This document shows, piece by piece, positions 62,552 to 64,000 of a DNA stretch of 64,000 nucleotides; the first letter of the stretch is position 1; every line of letters starts with the position of its first letter. The notes beneath the pieces are model-generated. The model made no database searches, was not told the origin of the DNA, and was given only the letters and a program-made list of their open reading frames with translations. Source of the DNA: Pontibacillus chungwhensis BH030062 (lineage in GTDB: Bacteria; Bacillota; Bacilli; Bacillales; BH030062). The stretch spans positions 62,001-126,000 of the forward strand of contig NZ_AVBG01000010.1 of assembly GCF_000770675.1 (NCBI RefSeq), written 5' to 3'. The position numbers and the translations under genes are program-made.

Positions 62552-64000
62552 TCACCTCTCGTCTACTCGTGTTAACATCGATGCATCAAAGAAATAAAGG
62601 TATTGGGCTATAATGGGTCTCTGCCAAATGCGACTGAGTGCTTCTGCATAAAGAGAAAGCTGGGTTCTGTATCGCTCTTTTAACGACTCTTCCCCTTGTC
62701 CTTCTTGGATTTTATCCGTCTTGTAATCAAGAATGATCCAGCCGTTGTCACCAGGGATGATACAGTCGATGACACCTTGGACAAATACTTTCTCATCAGT
62801 TTCTTCTGTCCAGTCGGCATACACTTCGTGAGCGGGTAACGTTAAGGTGAACGGCACTTCGCGATGGACTTCTGTAGAATTCATAATCATCTCGCCCATT
62901 TCGCTTTCAAAGAATGCTTCGATGGCTTCCACGTTAATCGCATCGGCTTCCTCTCTTGTGAGGTGTTCTTTTTCTACGTAAAGTTCCACATACTCTTCAA
63001 TTTCAGCCGCTGTTAATTTCCTTGTAAACGGCAAGAGCTGCATGACCGTGTGCATGGCGCTACCTGCTTCCGCTGCTGTTAAGGAGCGGTTTTCCTGCAT
63101 GAAGCGAGGACGCTGAACTATGGGTGCCTTGAATTCACGAATTAACGAGTCGGCACTATATTCATCAGGTACTTCACGCTGACGCTTCAGTTCTGTCACC
63201 GACTGCTTTGCACGATGGTGGATCGCATTTTGGTGCGGGTAAATAAAGGACAAGCGCCGGTTAACTTCTTCCTCTTCACCTCTTGTTTCATCCACCTGCT
63301 TCCACTCTCGAATCGCTTCTTCTAGCGCTTCACTTTGTTTCTCTTCCACGCGATTTGGATTCGCATACGCACTGCTATGAAGAAGACTAATGCGCCACGT
63401 GGATTCATCGTTCACAATGACTTCAGGTACACGCATAATAGAACCAGCGCCACGCAATTCCTCATTCTGCTCATGGCGAATAAGAGCCGGAGCGACCCAG
63501 TCCAAATAGGATTTTGATTCTAAACGATAATGAGCCGGGAGTACCCAGTGTGGATGTTCGACCCATTCACGCCATTTATCTAGCTTCTTCTCAAGTGATG
63601 CTACGTTCCCTATCATAACGAGCTTCTCTTTCGCACGTGTTAATGCTACATACAGTACGCGCATCTCCTCAGCAAGAAGCTCACGTTGTTTTTCCTTTTT
63701 CAAAGCATGGTAGGCAAGCGTTGGGTACATGATCCGCTTCTCTGGATCTATAAACTTACTACCGAAACCATGATCCTTATGGAGTAAGTATTTCGACATT
63801 AAATCCTGCTGGTTGAATTGTTTATCCATACCACCAAGGAGAACGGCAGGAAACTCAAGACCTTTACTTTTATGGATCGTCATGATGCGGACAACGTCTT
63901 CTTGTTCACCTAAAGCCTTCGCTGCACCAAGGTCCTCGCCTCGTTCTTCGATTCGTTCAATAAAACGAAGAAAACGGAATAATCCTCTGAATGATGTAGC
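62552..64000 (-). CDS. addA: AddA helicase-nuclease subunit, 5' part missing at window edge
   Basis: C-terminal 482 residues of the about 1,240-residue AddA, part of the AddAB (RecBCD-like) helicase-nuclease that resects double-strand breaks. The frame runs uninterrupted to base 64000, reading FRGLFRFLRFIERIEERGEDLGAAKALGEQEDVVRIMTIHKSKGLEFPAVLLGGMD: helicase motif region, then VLYVALTRAKEKL (motif VI) and the nuclease domain GVIDCIIPGDNGWIILDYKTDK with the catalytic Asp and Lys residues. An internal ATG at 63883 is not the start. addB would be upstream, outside the window; sbcD and sbcC do not follow. Confidence 0.95.
   Translation of the reverse strand, partial: ATSFRGLFRFLRFIERIEERGEDLGAAKALGEQEDVVRIMTIHKSKGLEFPAVLLGGMDKQFNQQDLMSKYLLHKDHGFGSKFIDPEKRIMYPTLAYHALKKEKQRELLAEEMRVLYVALTRAKEKLVMIGNVASLEKKLDKWREWVEHPHWVLPAHYRLESKSYLDWVAPALIRHEQNEELRGAGSIMRVPEVIVNDESTWRISLLHSSAYANPNRVEEKQSEALEEAIREWKQVDETRGEEEEVNRRLSFIYPHQNAIHHRAKQSVTELKRQREVPDEYSADSLIREFKAPIVQRPRFMQENRSLTAAEAGSAMHTVMQLLPFTRKLTAAEIEEYVELYVEKEHLTREEADAINVEAIEAFFESEMGEMIMNSTEVHREVPFTLTLPAHEVYADWTEETDEKVFVQGVIDCIIPGDNGWIILDYKTDKIQEGQGEESLKERYRTQLSLYAEALSRIWQRPIIAQYLYFFDASMLTRVDER

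Overview
The window is chromosomal DNA from a low-GC, Gram-positive, endospore-forming member of the Bacillaceae. Gene order follows the Bacillus subtilis chromosome in blocks: opp-trpS-yjbA, fabF-fabH-med-yjaV-yjaU, yitW-yitV-yitU with yitT/yitS-type genes, and yisL/asnO/gerP/yisB/addA. Extracellular proteins are rich in Asp and Glu, which fits a moderately halophilic genus such as Pontibacillus or Halobacillus (inference). Spore formation is supported by a complete gerPA-PF operon behind a sigma-K-type promoter and by an sspL-type small acid-soluble protein gene.

Layout. 1-4.2 kb: oppA-oppB-oppC oligopeptide importer (oppC runs off the left edge) and an Lrp/AsnC regulator with its own promoter and palindrome. 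4.5-8.8 kb: secreted glycosidase-like protein, DUF3899 protein, trpS behind a Trp T-box, yjbA. 9-17.3 kb: LCP wall-polymer ligase, FapR-controlled fabH-fabF, med locus, small conserved genes and uppP. 17.3-17.5 kb: a Fur box just downstream of a strong sigma-A promoter, driving a roughly 100-nt transcript with a C6 hairpin loop, a candidate FsrA-like iron-sparing sRNA. 17.5-27.4 kb: FAD oxidoreductase lacking redox cysteines, MoaD-like protein lacking the C-terminal Gly-Gly, yitW/yitV/yitU, small spore-former genes, membrane proteins, YitT and DegV proteins. 27.5-34.6 kb: secreted beta-propeller protein, CoA-disulfide reductase with rhodanese domain, sspL, SDR and Old Yellow Enzyme genes. 35.4-48.5 kb: maltodextrin regulon (malE-malF-malG, membrane-anchored amylase, GH31, malR, maltose phosphorylase on the minus strand; divergent cytoplasmic neopullulanase), with cre/MalR-type operators. 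48.5-59.4 kb: MATE exporter, asparagine synthase, yisL, rocD, PspC, SDR and three membrane protein genes. 59.5-64 kb: gerP operon, HNH protein, 3' part of addA.

Between genes the window is unusually rich in repeats of at least five unrelated families: short GTGYCWGRCAC palindromes that at four separate loci recur at exactly 37 bp; 20-21 bp CTTGAGCC monomers organised at one locus into a 227-bp higher-order repeat; a 125-bp tandem array of foldback units; two large foldback elements whose terminal stems differ in sequence but both pair perfectly; and a 152-bp spaced direct repeat. No transposase, prophage, CRISPR array or rRNA/tRNA gene was seen.

How the genes work together. Secreted, membrane-tethered amylase and MalEFG bring in maltodextrins; neopullulanase, GH31 alpha-glucosidase and maltose phosphorylase degrade them, under CcpA and a LacI-type regulator. 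The ATPase for MalFG and a beta-phosphoglucomutase are not in the window and must be elsewhere if the pathway is complete. FabH/FabF, UppP and the LCP protein cover membrane and wall building. All functional calls are from reading motifs and synteny; no database search was run.
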